Counted from the first letter of the stretch, positions 47,434-59,415 are shown. The stretch: 64,000 nucleotides of DNA from Abelmoschus esculentus (GCA_035048815.1 JAUCBN010000049.1:8811501-8875500); one strand, 5' to 3'. Notes: a model not told the origin generated them from the letters alone. Translations and numbers: made by a program.

Positions 47434-48529
47434 ATGCTTGCCCTGCTGCTTGTTGCATCAAGTATGTCTGTCAACCTATTTTATTTTGCATCATTCTTAA
47501 TCTATATCATATTTAATTTTATATATAATCAGTTTAAATTTAGATATTTTTCGTGATCAATTTGCAATATGTTCAAGAATGGAATTTTAATATAACTGAT
47601 GAAAATAATATATTTTAGGTTTGAACGGGGCAGTTGAAGCTCAAATTGAATGCTCAAAGCCTTCGGATTGTGTTGAAAAATGTCACGGGTGCCTTGAAAA
47701 CAAATGTGATGCTGGTCGTTGTGAATGTGGTTGTGCTTCCACCCTTGGGCTAGGAGACATAATGCAACCAGAGCAAGTTGAATGCCAAAAACCCTCAGAT
47801 TGTGTCAAAAAATGCCACGGGTGCCTTGAAAACAAATGTGATGCTGGTCGTTGTGAATGTGGTTGTGCTTCCATCCTTGGGCTAGGAGGCGTAATGCAAC
47901 CCGAGCAAGTTGAATGTCAAAAACCCTCGGATTGTGTCGAAAAGTGTCACGGGTGCCTTGAAAACAAATGTGATGCTGGTCGTTGTGAATGTGGTTGTGC
48001 TTCCACCCTTGGGCTAGGAGGCGTAATGCAACCCGAGCAAGTTGAATGCCAAAAACCCTCGGATTGTGTCAAAAAATGCCACGGGTGCCTTGAAAACAAA
48101 TGTGATGCTGGTCGTTGTGAATGTGGTTGTGCTTCCACCCTGGGGCTAGGAGGCGTAATGCAACCCGAGCAAGTTGAATGTCAAAAACCCTCGGATTGTG
48201 TTGAAAAGTGTCACGGGTGCCTTGAAAACAAATGTGATGCTGGTCGTTGTGAATGTGGTTGTGCTTCCACCCTTGGGCTAGAAGGCATAATGCAACCCGA
48301 GCAAGTTGAATGCCAAAAACCCTCGAATTGTGTCGAAAAGTGCCACGGGTGCCTTGAAAACAAATGTGATGTTGGTCATTGTGAATGTGGTTGTGCTTCC
48401 ACCTTTGGATTAGAAGACGTAATGCTTCCAAATCAAGTTGAATGCCAAAAGCCCTCGGATTGTGTTGAAAAGTGCCACGGGTGCATTGAAAACAAATGTG
48501 ATGCTGGTCGTTGTGAATGTGGTTGCTGA
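47434..48529 (+). CDS. Secreted repeat protein of seven 8-cysteine modules
   Basis: Two exons: 47434-47461 and 47619-48529, joined by a 157-bp GT-AG intron (GTATGT...TTTTAG) that splits a codon after the signal peptide, the usual gene form for plant cysteine-rich peptides. Exon 1 gives MLALLLVAS, a hydrophobic core; the protein continues SLNGAVEAQ and then seven modules of 44 residues (132 bp) starting at nucleotides 47645, 47777, 47909, 48041, 48173, 48305 and 48437. Each has the spacing C-x5-C-x3-C-x2-C-x4-C-x4-C-x-C-x-C (CHGCLENKCDAGRCECGC) and an ALG-rich linker ending MQPEQ. The last module ends at the stop TGA. No stop or frameshift, and modules are nearly identical. The C-x4-C-x-C end recalls nodulin/defensin-like peptides, but the family is not recognised. 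It may be a polyprotein cut in the linkers, or a metal-binding or structural protein. Module count and reading frame are firm; function is unknown. Confidence 0.75.
47645..48526 (+). repeat. 132-bp tandem repeat, 7 copies (coding)
   Basis: Exact 132-bp spacing between 'gaatg(c/t)caaaa' landmarks. Units 2 and 4 share 'gtcaaaaaatgccac' (Val-Lys-Lys), units 3 and 5 'g(t/c)cgaaaagtgtcac'-type (Val-Glu-Lys), which suggests growth by a 264-bp double unit. Units 1, 6 and 7 are more diverged (unit 6: SNC, CDVGHC, LPNQ). Confidence 0.9.
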
Positions 48530-49911
48530 GTATTAGATTCGAAGGCTTAATCTATATTGTCATGATTTTATCAATAAGTTTACCGACATGAATTTGTGGG
48601 TAGGGTTTGATTGAAAACTAATTCAAATAAAAAATTTAATATTTTAATTTAAAATATTTCGGATCACTCATGTCTTTTTAATTTGAAAAGGTACAACCAA
48701 ATAGCTCAAACAAAGTAATAGCATTTATATAACAATTAAGGCTATTAAACTATTAAATAGAAAATACATCAATAAACAAGGGTAATATAGCACCAATTAA
48801 AGTTATAATCTTGAATAATGATTATTTAATAGAAATCTTGAATATCTTCGTAACTCATTTTATTTTTATAATTGATCCTTATATTATTTACATAAGCGAT
48901 TGATTTCAATGATATAAGCCTCCAAGATTATCTAAACATGTACATAAAAATTTCAAAATAAATATATTAGGTAGTAAAAAGAGAATTCAGATTAAAATTG
49001 AGTAAAATAAATTATAATTTTTAAACTAACAGGTCAAAATCAACAAGTTAACGTTATTTAATTAACGTCTACAGTCAAAGTCAATAAGTTAAGAATCAAA
49101 CATGTAACAAGTTAATGGTCAAACCAACGGTCTGTTTTGAGTTAAATACAAGTTGTTTTTGGCCTACCCTAACTTAAGATTCAAATGCACCAATTATTGG
49201 AAGAATATTAAAATAGTTTGTCATGATATAAAGATTAATTAATACAAATTAAACCCTGAAATTAGAATGATGGGTAAAAAATTGAATAGTAGTTTAAAGG
49301 TGGGATATTTTGATACATAACAAGTAAAAAAGTTAAAAGGATATTTTTATCCTCAAGTTTGACCTAAATTAATAATCAGACCAACGTTTGAAAACAGAGT
49401 CAATTAGGTACTTCAGTTCACGAATTGCATCAAATTAACCACCTTAACAAGTTTAATCATTACGGTGCTAATATAGGAGTTAATGGTGTTGTCGTGATAG
49501 TCCATATTACTGATGTGACAGTACACTTACGGCGATTACGTGATAGAGGGGTTTAATTGATTTTTTAACAGAAATTTGAGGGCATAATTGATTATTACTG
49601 TTTAGGGGCATAATATTTTAATTGAAAGTTTGATAATTTATTTAATATTTAAGCTAAAAATAAGAATTTAAGAAATTATAGAATTTTAAAAATATTAAGA
49701 CTGAATATATAATTTGTTTAAATTTCAAGATAATTTGATTGTTTTATTTAATTTTTGAATAAAATTAGATTGATTAACGAACGGAATCTATAAAAATTGA
49801 TTAACGAATTAGTGTAATTATCATTCGGATCTATGATAATTTTAAAGATAAACTATATAAATGACCTTTCAAATGTAAGGTTGGTGCTGATATGGCCATT
49901 ATACTTTCAAT
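48530..49911. other. 3' flank of the cysteine-rich gene and AT-rich intergenic DNA
   Basis: No further gene seen. A possible polyadenylation-like 'aataag' lies at about 48570. 49430-49640 contains phrases on costs such as 'gtcgtgatagtcc' and 'gtgacagtacac' similar in style to other decayed elements, without definable ends. Confidence 0.4.
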
Positions 49912-50044
49912 TTTGCCAAAAAAGCCGCTGATTTTAGCGGCGTTTCTTGTGACATTTAAAAAAACGCCATAAACGTTTTTAGCGACGCTAAAAAAGCCAT
50001 TATAGAATAAAAAAACACCGCTAAAAACCTATTTTGTTGTAGTT
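49912..50044 (-). mobile_element. CACTA-type transposon terminus (fragment)
   Basis: Read on the minus strand from 50044 it is AACTACAACAAAATAGG, one base from the CACTACAACAAAA terminus of plant CACTA elements, followed by repeated subterminal 'tttttagcgg(t/c)g' and 'gccgctgattttagcggcg' palindromes. Only one end is visible; no transposase is present. Confidence 0.5.
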
Positions 50045-50046
50045 GT

Positions 50047-50280
50047 TTAGTATTTAGGGTTTAAGGTTTAGGGTTTGTTAAATGATTTTTTATTATAATT
50101 TAAATTTTGAAATGAATTTAGGTTTTGGGATTTGTGTTTAGATATTGGGTTTAAAGTTTAGGGTTTGTTAAATGATTTTTTATTATAATTTAATTTTTAA
50201 ATGAATTTAGGGTTTAGGATTTACAGTTTAAATTTAAAGTTTATGGTTTATGGTTTATTAAATGAATTTTTATTATATTT
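50047..50280 (+). repeat. 90-bp tandem repeat with TTTAGGG phrases
   Basis: 'gggtttgttaaatgattttt' recurs at 50071 and 50161 and a variant at 50251, giving a 90-bp period and about 2.6 copies. TTTAGGG-like words occur but are irregular, so it is not a telomeric array. Copies decay toward 50280. Confidence 0.7.
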
Positions 50281-51856
50281 TAAATATTTTAATTTATTAT
50301 ATATAAAATAATTTGATTAATATTTTAATTAAATTAAAAAAAATTATATCTAAGATTATTTGTGAAATTAAAAAAAAATATAGAAAAATAATTATATATT
50401 GGTGTTAGTGAGATATAGAACAAAGATGTGCTTGATACAATAGTTTTGGCGTTGCCCATTCTTGTTCCATACTAAAGTTCGAGTTCCCTTGTAAGTATTC
50501 TTTCTAGAATGTGTTTTTCTCCTCTAAATAGTATCATTCTTGCCCCATATTAAAGTTCGAGTTCCTTATATGTAAATAAAGTTTTATAATAAGGACCAAA
50601 TTGAAAGGTAGTTATATTAGAATCATTGTTTTTTTAACTTTCATAATTTCTTCTCCGTTAATCTTTAACGAAAGGTAGTTATATTAGAATCATTTTAATA
50701 ATTAAGTAGTATATTTGAAAAAATTAAAAGTATAGTGATAATATCGATATCAACTCTATAATTGAGTGATCATTTATGTAGTTTACCCAATTTTAAAAGT
50801 AAGCAAAGTGAGAACTCTCACAAAAATCAAAATATTTATTTTTTTAAATCTAGATACCTAATAAAAATAAATAAAATATTTAACTTTTTTTTTGAAAATA
50901 TATAAAAATTAAAATCTATTAGAGATTAAAAATGATAAAATAAAAACATAAAAACTAAAAAATATTTATAAAGTATTAAAAAACTAAACTGAAAACAATC
51001 TTCGACTTAGTCAGTTTGAATATTATGATTCGTTAAATAAATTTTCAATAGAATCAATAATGTACTATTGTAACAATAAAACTCAATTTTCCTTTCACTT
51101 CTTTATATCAAATTGATGCTCACTAATATTTGATATAAAAAAACAAAGAGAAATAACTTTTTAGTACTTCAATACAAGGATGATTTCATTAAAAATATAT
51201 TCAAGGAATATTAGTTGGCATAATATTACCAGAAATAGTTGAAAACTTTTTTAATAGTTTATATATATTTTTAAATTTTGAGTTTTTTATATTTAGAACT
51301 TTCAATATTACAATTTTAATTATTATTTAAATACATTATAGTGTTTTTATTTTTTAATATTTTTTAAATATTTAAATATTATTTATTTTTTAAATTTAAA
51401 ATTTTAGTATTCAGCTGAAAGATTAAATAATTTATCAAAATTTTAATTAAATTATCCACTTGAACTAAAAAAACAATTATAGCCTTAAATTCAATTAAAA
51501 AATTAATTTTAATCCTCTGTCATGTCATCGCAGCATATGTATTACCACGTCAGCATCTTGGTCCAACACGCCAGCATAATGAACTACCACATCAACACTA
51601 TAACATTTAACGTTGTTCATGGGACTAATTTACTGCAATTCATGACTTGAAGTACCAAATTGATTGTTCTTTAATGCGAGGGCCTCAATTACTAATTTGG
51701 GTTGAACTCGAGGATAAAATAACTCTTTAGTTGAAAAACACAAACAAAATTTCATACTTACATTATAAAAACTAAAATCCTAAGCTCTAAATAATAAACG
51801 TTAAAATCAAAATTGTAATCTTAATTCCTAAATTCAAAACCTCGTCAACTAAAGCA
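50281..51856. other. AT-rich intergenic DNA, nothing recognised
   Basis: Two repeated phrases, 'cttgttccatactaaagttcgag' at about 50460 and 'cttgccccatattaaagttcgag' at about 50530, are diverged tandem pieces of about 70 bp. No gene or element ends otherwise. Confidence 0.4.
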
Positions 51857-52737
51857 TGTGGGTAATAGGTAATGCTTGAATCCCACATTGATAATAAATA
51901 CCCTTAGGGATTAGGTATTTATTAAGGTATCCCTCCACTCCCTTGTTGAGTGATAGAGAACAAGGGAGTCCCTCATGAATTGCCGCCGTCATCGTCTATT
52001 CGGTTCAGTTTGTGGTCGTGGTAACATGTGTCTTTGACACGTCCACGTGCGTACTATCTTTTTAGAGAAAATTAGTAAGAAATTTTCTCTTTTATAAAAT
52101 GCAAAAGGTCTTTTTCTTCTACAATCACTTTGTTTTTATAGGCAGTATGAGAGCAGTTCGGTTGATTTAAAATTCTCTTTGAATTTTAAATGCTTAACCG
52201 AATAGATTTATCCGAGATTTAAATGGATTTTATCTGTTATATCTAAATTATCTTAAATTTAAATTAATTAAATTTGAATATTAAATAAGATAAAATCTGA
52301 TTTTCGGATGATATTGTCCCCACGTCCAGCCTATAAATAAGAGGATTTCCTCTCAGTTTTTCTCATCCCATTTAGAATTCATTCTGTGTTTTATTGAGTT
52401 GAGAGAGTTTGAGACATTCCTTGAAAAGCTAAGAGAAGACTTTGTTCGACTTTCGGTTTCGACGACCACTACTGCTACGGTCTACTCCAAACTTTGGGTG
52501 TACACTATTTGGAGCGACCGTGCTAACCTTCGGGGGACAACCGCCTAAAGTTGCAATTACACACATCGGGGCGAATTGTTTCTAAGGTAGTGGACTTCAT
52601 ACCACGACACGGTCTATTCATTTATCAATCCGTTCTTTTATTTTTCCTGTCAGTGCTAACGCCCAGTTTTGCAGTATATCAGTTTCAACAATTTAGAAAC
52701 AATTTGATTTTGCAAAAAATTCAGTCTGTTTGGACAA
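51857..52737 (+). repeat. 5' LTR and leader of the second copia element
   Basis: TGTGGGTAATAGGTAATG at 51857 is a plausible LTR start. A TATA-like 'gcctataaataagagg' lies near 52331, and a transcript leader with 'ttcattctgtgtt' follows. A clear PBS was not found, so the LTR/leader boundary is unknown. Confidence 0.5.
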
Positions 52738-53600
52738 GTTAGTTCCAGATCTGTCCAAGTTGGATGCACTTGACGGGAACAACTATCGTAGATGGTCCCA
52801 ACGCATCATGATCTTTTTTGAACAACTGAATCTTGACTATGTTCTCACCAAGCCTTCTCCGATAAAAAATCCTGAAGGTGATGGATAAACTGTCGTCGTT
52901 GACAAGGACAAATATTTCAAAGACAACAAAACGATGCGAGGTCATCTCTTGAGTCACATATCAATAAAAATATTCAACATGTTTCTCAAAGAGAGAAGTA
53001 CAAAAAAGATTTGGGATACTCTAGAAAAGAAATATGGAGCCGATGACGCTAGAATTAAGAAGTACGTTTTTGGCGAGTGGCTACAGTTCCAAATGTCCGA
53101 TGATAAACCAATAATGGAACAAGTCCATGATTATGAGAAGCTAGTCTCGGACATTTTGGCAGAAGGTATGAAAATGTGTGATTTCCTTCAAGCCAATGTT
53201 CTGATTGAAAAATTGCCGAAGTCATGGTCCGACTACCGTAACTCCCTTAAGCACAAGAAAAGGGATATTCCACTGGTGCAGCTGGTGAGCCATATGAAGA
53301 TCGAGAAAGCTAACTGTTTAGAAGATAAGGTTTCAAACTTTAATTGTCAATTTCACTTTAAGATAACTTGGTTGAGTCTGGTGGTGCCTCAAGGTCCAAA
53401 CCCAAAAAGGTTATGAAAAGATGTTATCAAAAGAATTCCACCAAACCTCAAAAGTTCAAAAACTTTAAGAAGTCAACCAATGTGAAGGCCCCAGGAAAGC
53501 CCACCACATGCTACATGTGTGGACAATTTGGACATAAAGTTTATCAGTGTCCACACCGTTCAGACCGCCTAAATGACAATAGACCGCAAGTGAATGTTGC
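52738..53600 (+). pseudogene. Copia-2 gag
   Basis: Reads LDGNNYRRWSQRIMIFFEQL (52760 on), a TAA near 52887, then in the same frame GHLLSHISIKIFNMFLKERS and KIWDTLEKKYGADDARIKKY, the UBN2-type gag core; then a frame shift at about 53370 to a basic linker and the zinc knuckle CYMCGQFGHKVYQC (C-x2-C-x4-H-x4-C). The start Met is not evident. Gag would assemble particles. Confidence 0.8.
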
Positions 53601-54478
53601 AGAAGAAAATAATGATATCATTGCAGTAGTCATTTCAGAAGTCAATCTGGTGGAAAACTCTACTGAATGGGTGGTTCACACTGGTGCTTCCAGACATTTC
53701 TACGCCAAAGGGAGTTGTTCACCGAGTTCGAGGATGGGAACAAAGGAGAACAAGTGTACATGGAAAATTCTAGCAGTTCAGAGGTGCTAGGTAAAGGCAA
53801 AGTTTTACTCAAGCTGACTTCCGGTAAAACTTTGTCTTTAAATAATATTCTGTATGTACCTACCCTGCTTAGAAATTTAATTAGTGGTGGTTTACTAAAT
53901 AAGACAGTCGTTAAACTTGTTTTCGAGACAGATAAACTTATACTTCCCCGTAATGGTGATTATGTAGGGAAAGGGTTTTTAAATGGGGTTTATTTGTAAT
54001 AGAAACCGAGTTTAATGAGAATAAAGCCACCACTTCTTCTTGTATTGTTGAAACCTTTGATATGTGGCATGCTAGATTAGGTCATGTGAATTATCACTCT
54101 CTAAAGAAACTCATTAAGATGAAGTTATTGCCTAATCTAGATGAAAGTGATTTTAATAAGTGTGAAACTTGTGTAGAAGCTAAGCATACTAAGCTTTCCT
54201 TTAAAATCATTTCTAAGAGAAAGACTGAATTGTTAGAACTTTTTCAAACAAATCTAGCAGACTTTAGAAACTATGAGAGTAAGGGAGGAAAACACTACTA
54301 CATCACCTTTGTAGATGATTACTCTAGATATAAAGAGGTTTATCTTCTTAGAACTAAAGACGAGCTGAAAACTTCTTCTTAATCTATAAAGCAGAAGTTG
54401 AAAATCAACTTAATAAGAAGATAAAAACGTGTTAGGTCCGATAGAGGTGGTGAGTTTGGATATAATTTTCTTAAAGAG
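53601..54478 (+). pseudogene. Copia-2 protease and first part of integrase
   Basis: Protease active site reads VVHTGASRHF: the catalytic Asp of DTGA is His. Frame shifts at about 53670 and 54000. Pre-integrase motif MWHARLGHVNYHSLKKLIKM (54062), CETCVEAKHTKLSF zinc part, then ITFVDDYSRY. The catalytic 'HSDL' block reads QTNLADF, so the first catalytic Asp is lost; VRSDRGGEF (about 54437) keeps the second. Cut at 54478 by the solo LTR. Confidence 0.8.
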
Positions 54479-56381
54479 TGTAGCGAACCTTTTTAAGATC
54501 GAGTTTGGAAATAAAAGGTCTATAGTAGAAAAACTAGGTCAAAATTATAAAATTAGGGATTAAATTGAAATATTGATTAGAAAAAGGAAATTTTGATTTG
54601 AAAAGGAGAAATTTGAAAATTAGGGTTTTAAAAGATTAGGGATTTGAAATTTGGGGAATGAAATTTTAAAAAGGAATTAGGGTTTAAAAAAGATTGAATT
54701 AAAATTGGGAATTTTGGGATTTAGGGGTAATTATGAAAACAATTGGAAAGATTTAAAAAATAGATTTAACATGGTTAAAAACGAATTAGAGGTGCTGGAA
54801 AATAATTTGAAAATTAATTGAAAAACTATCTGAAAACAAATGGAGTCGCCACCGGTCACTTTGGTAGATCGGACACCATAAAACTAGAGATTCAAAATTA
54901 AAAGAGTTCGGGAGTCGGTTACGATTAAAAACGGGGTTCGATTCATAGGAACGGAAAGCGACGGAGGCTCTTTTCCCTCCCGGCTCACCCCGAACCGACA
55001 AGACGGCCATAGGTTTATTGTCGATCGAAGGAGAAAGCTTCTAAGGTAAATAAAACAGAACCTCTAATATTTTTATTTTATGCGAAAAGATGAAGAAAGA
55101 TTATTACCACTGGAAACTTTTGGTTTTCTATTCAAGTAGTGGCAAAGAAGTTTTTTTTTTTTACAAAAGATTCGGCTTCTTTCTTTATAGCCGAAAGAAA
55201 TTACATGAAAAATGAAAAAGAAAATGCTCACATTGGTTCTCTCTGTTTTTGGATGTATTTGCCTATGATATTGTTGTCGATTTGTTGGCCGATTGTTCGT
55301 ACAAATCTTCTGAAATTGTTGGCGCATTCATTTTATGCGTTTTGGTTGATATTGGTACGAATCTAACATATCCTTTGTCTTCATGTGAACATGGCGGTCG
55401 GAAAATATGAGGAGACCACCGGCGACCGGCGATCGGACGGCGATCGGAGAGCCGAAGAGCCGACTGAAAGTCGAATAGTCAGCGCGTGTATTACACGCGC
55501 GCGTGAGAAGCCGACTGGTTGGCGCTTGAAGGGGCATGTCAGATCTGGAAGCTTCCTTAGTCTCCATCTGGACCGTTGGATCTAGATTAGATCCAACGGT
55601 CACCAAGCGGCTGCACAGATCAGAAGAGGGATGTGTTAGGGTTTCTTATAATTGTAACCGGTTGGGCTTAAAGTAGTGGGCTTGTAATTAATCTGTAAAC
55701 GAGCTTGTATTAATTAATTCTTTTGGGTTTTAATATTTGTAATATGGACTGATATAATAACTGGGCTTATTTATTTATTTGGATTGTGTATATATTTAGA
55801 CTATTATAATAAAGTTTATGTTTTTTATTTATTCAAATTAAATTTATTTAATATTTATTTTATAATAATAAATATATAAAATAATAAAAAAAAAACAAAT
55901 CGAAAGGAAACAAAATATTTATAAAAGATTAAAAACAAAGTGGGTATATACTTTTTGACACCTAAATAATAATATTAACAATAATAAATATGATAAATCA
56001 AAAGAAAAAATATATAATTTTTAAATATTGGATGAAAATAAGATATATTAATAGATTAGCATACTTATATTTTAATAAATTTAATAATATTTTAGATTTT
56101 TCAATTTTAATAAAGACGAGCATGAATTATTAAGAAAAGTAACAATATATTTACACGTATAATATTTTTGGTGAAAATTTTTAGTTTAATAGTAAAATAT
56201 AATCTTTTTGAATTTTTAATATATTTTTATAAAATTAAGCGAACATGGAAAAATAAAGCTCATTATTATATTTTTTGATTTTTTATTTTTTTATATAAAT
56301 TCTAAAATTAACTAAAGCCCATTATTTAAGACAAAAATAAAAAATAAACGGGTTTTACCCCGGATAAAATTAGTGATTACA
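54479..56381 (+). mobile_element. Solo LTR (possibly Tat/Retand gypsy), TSD AAGAG
   Basis: TGTAGCGAACC to GTGATTACA, 1,903 bp, flanked by AAGAG (54474-54478, 56382-56386); the copia reading frame continues exactly across the TSD. Contains 'atggagtcgccaccgg' and 'gttcgggagtcggttacg', phrases frequent in plant Tat/Retand LTRs (from memory). A GC-rich patch with CGATCGG repeats lies at 55390-55560. No internal region, so a solo LTR. Confidence 0.75.
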
Positions 56382-57614
56382 AAGAGGTATGTGAGACGAA
56401 TGACATAGTTCATAAAACCTCTAGCTCTTACTTTTCCTCAACAAAACAGTATTGCCGAGAGGAAAAACAGAACTTTAAAAGAGATTATGAATTCATTGTT
56501 GATAAGTTCTGAGTTAACTAATAACATGGGGGGGAAGCCATTCTATCGGCAAATTATATATTAAACCGAGTACCTCATAAGAAATTAGAATCAACTCCAT
56601 ACGATCTGTGGAAAGGTTATGCATTAAACTTGCAATACCTAAAAGTGTGGGGGTGTCTGGCTAAAATTGGTTTGCCAGACTTTAAGAAGTCCATCATCGG
56701 TCTCAAAACCGTTGATGCAGTATTCATTGGGTATGTTACCAACAGTGTCGCATATAGGTTCATGTTATTACATGACTTTTCTATATGTGAATCTAGGGAT
56801 GTTATTTTCTTTAAAAATATATTTCCTCTAAAGAAACCTAAATTAATAGAAAGAACACATATAGAAAACGTTCCATCCACCTCTTCTAATATACCTGCCG
56901 AAGATGCTCTAGAGTTTGAGTTAGAGCCTAGAAGAAGTAAGAGGAAAAGAATAGAAACTTCTTTTGGATCAAACTTTGTTACTTCCTTTATTTGTGAGAT
57001 AAATGATTTAGATAACCTATCAGATCTTGTAGCTCAAGTTTTCCTGTTAGCCGATGATCCTAAAACTTATGAAGAAGCTATGAGATCTATGAAGGCTAGT
57101 TTTTGGAGAAGCGCTATTAATGATGAACTAGAGTCAATAATGTTTAATCATACATGGGAATTGGTATACTTGCCTATAGGATTTAAACCTATCAGGAACA
57201 AATAGGTTTTTAGGAAAAAACTCAGGTCAAATGGGTCAATCTAAAGATATAAGGCTAGGCTAATAGTCAAAGGGTTCACTCAAAAATTTGGAACAGACTT
57301 CTTTGATACTTACTCTCCTGTAACAAAAATCTCAACGATACGTGCATTATTTGCACTAGCCTTCATTCACAAATTGCAAGTACATCAAATGGATGTAAAG
57401 ACTGTATTTTTAAATGGAGACCTAGATGAGGAGATCTATATGGAGCAACCACCAGGTTTTGAGACACCTGGTATGGAAGGCAAAGTGTGTAGACTTAAAA
57501 AGTCTCTTTATGGCCTTAAACTAGCTCCTAAACAGTGGTATGAGAAATTTCATAAAACTATTCTTAGTTTCGGTTTTTTCATAAATGGTGTAGATGCATG
57601 CATGTATTCGAGGA
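56382..57614 (+). pseudogene. Copia-2 integrase end and RT, first part
   Basis: Continues the integrase (ETNDIVHKTSS, IAERKNRTLKEI-type 'gccgagaggaaaaacag'), then a frame shift and a C-terminal integrase block (56630-57205: LKVWGCLAKIGLPDFKKSII). RT begins AMRSMKASFWRSAINDELES, then VHQMDVKTVFLNGDLDEEIY with the QMDV/FLNGDL signatures and KSLYGLKLAPKQWYEKF. Stops at 57203 and 57240. RT is cut at DACMYSR by the reverse solo LTR; TSD GAGGA at 57610-57614. Confidence 0.85.
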
Positions 57615-58089
57615 TGATGGAGGCACGGAAGTCCTTTAGTGTTTCACCTTTGTCAGATTGTAATATTGAGGTTGTCGAACCCACAGGGACTGTGTCGACT
57701 TCATTACTTCTTATAGTTGCACTATAGAAAGTAAAAACACAAATAGCTGTTAAGTTGAGATTACTAAATTAACTACTAAAACTAAACTAAATAATGGAGA
57801 AATAAAGATGGTAAAAGTGAGGCTAAGTTGAGTACTTTGTAGAGGAGAATCCAGTTGTATTAGGTATCTACTTATTAATGCAAGAGGTTGAACTGCCGCC
57901 TCGACGGGTCGCACAAAGGGTCGTCGTAGCTGCCTAGGCGGGGTTATGCCTTATCGACAATTCAACATTCCATAGTTCGACAGAGAATCCTTGTATGTTT
58001 TCTTCCTTATCCCTAAGCGAATGAGAACTATTGAAACTCACGTCTTGATGATACCTCCCAGCGTGAATCAAGGGCGGACAACAACCAAA
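57615..58089 (-). repeat. Reverse solo Athila (family B) LTR, left part
   Basis: Begins TGATGGAGGCACGG; on the minus strand this is the LTR 3' end. Matches the reverse complement of the LTR at 38761-40188 (e.g. 'cttatccctaagcg', 'gatacctcccagcgtgaatcaag'). Interrupted at 58089/58090 by the Athila derivative. Contains a TGCCT-A-GGCGG palindrome near 57940. Confidence 0.75.
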
Positions 58090-59409
58090 TGATAAGTGCT
58101 CAACACACTATCACTTTATACTCCTTTTATAGGTATTTATCACCAAATATTCACCCACTTGAACCAATGCATGTGCTTAATGTGATATATTTAGAAGTTA
58201 TACTTAAATAGATAATATTTATAGAAAAAGGCACGTTTTACTGCGTTTTCATATCTGTGCAGGAGAACCATTGCCGCGGCAGCGACAAGGCCGAGGCAGG
58301 ACCTGATGCCGAGGCAGCAACAGGAAGATAGGAAGCAAAGTGATAGACGATGGAAAGACAAAAATCCAAGGAACGTGTCTGGACTTGAAGCCCATGATTC
58401 GGAGCTGGCTAGCACAAGGAAAAGCCCAAAGGAAGACCATGCGGGAAAGCCCCCTTAGCCGAATTCAAACTTGGAAATATAATATTATTATGTACTTGAC
58501 TTGTTCCCTACTCCAAGTTGTATTCTACTTAGGAAAGGTTTGCCCTAGGTCTAGCCTATATAAAGACCTAGCCACCCAATGTATCAAATAGCGAAATACC
58601 TAGGGAGAGCCGACTTCTACTCTTGTTTCTTTCCTCTCCATCATGTTCTAAAACCTTCATAGGGTTTAGGTGAAGGTTGTGGAGTATTTGTGAAAGGAGA
58701 TTGTACTTTATTTTTCATTCAATGCAATAAGAATTATCAAGGTTTGCTTATCCTTGTTCTTGCATTCAAGCCCGGGAGGGAAGTTTGTGAGTAATCCATT
58801 TATCTAAGCTCGGGAGAGTTAGATTCACGAAATGGGTAAGTACGGTGTTTCAATCGCGAAATACTAACTCGACCTAGGGATAGGTTAAGAGTTTCAGCGG
58901 CTAAAAGAAGTGTGAGATTGGTTGGTGAGTATAATTGGTTCACGCCGGGAGGTATCATCAAGGACTAGTCATCAACAGCACTCTGATTTAGGGATAAGCG
59001 GAGTCATTCAAGGACACTTTGCCGAACTTTGGTAAAGTCTGCCCACGAGCAAGGGATTACCGCGGCAGACAGCGTTATCGCTGCCCAGGCAGTAAACTGC
59101 AGTGCTGCCGAGGCAGAGATATGCGATTGTATTGGATAAAGACAAGTCAATCAAGTCCACAATACAATACAATTGGATCCTGGCCCATCTCTCTCTCTAA
59201 TATTTCGACTCTTTTATTTTTATTCAATTACCTTAGTTTAATAAATCACACCCATTCACTTGTGTTTTTTATTTTTCTACAGAGCAAGAAGATAAAGAAA
59301 GCATATTAAGTATATCGGTCCTTAAGGAGACGATAACTCGATAAATACTTATCACTTATTACTTGCGATGTGTCCACTTGCACTAAACGCACACTTTTGA
59401 CACGTGACA
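58090..59409 (+). repeat. 5' LTR of the Athila derivative
   Basis: TGATAAGTGCTCAACAC to CACGTGACA, 1,320 bp. TATA-like 'gcctatataaagacc' near 58555. TGCC-type palindromes are frequent (58271, 58289, 58307, 59059, 59080, 59101). Related to the LTRs at 8715-10081 (shared 'ttcacgccgggaggtatcatcaagg' type blocks, reversed). Confidence 0.8.
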
Positions 59410-59415
59410 ACTTTT

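Noticed and set aside
47683..48431. Minus-strand ORFs over the cysteine-rich gene
   Set aside because: They arise from the tandem repeat read backwards and repeat with the same 132/264-bp period.
50047..50280. TTTAGGG-rich stretch as an interstitial telomere
   Set aside because: The period is 90 bp and the heptamers are irregular, so it is not (TTTAGGG)n.
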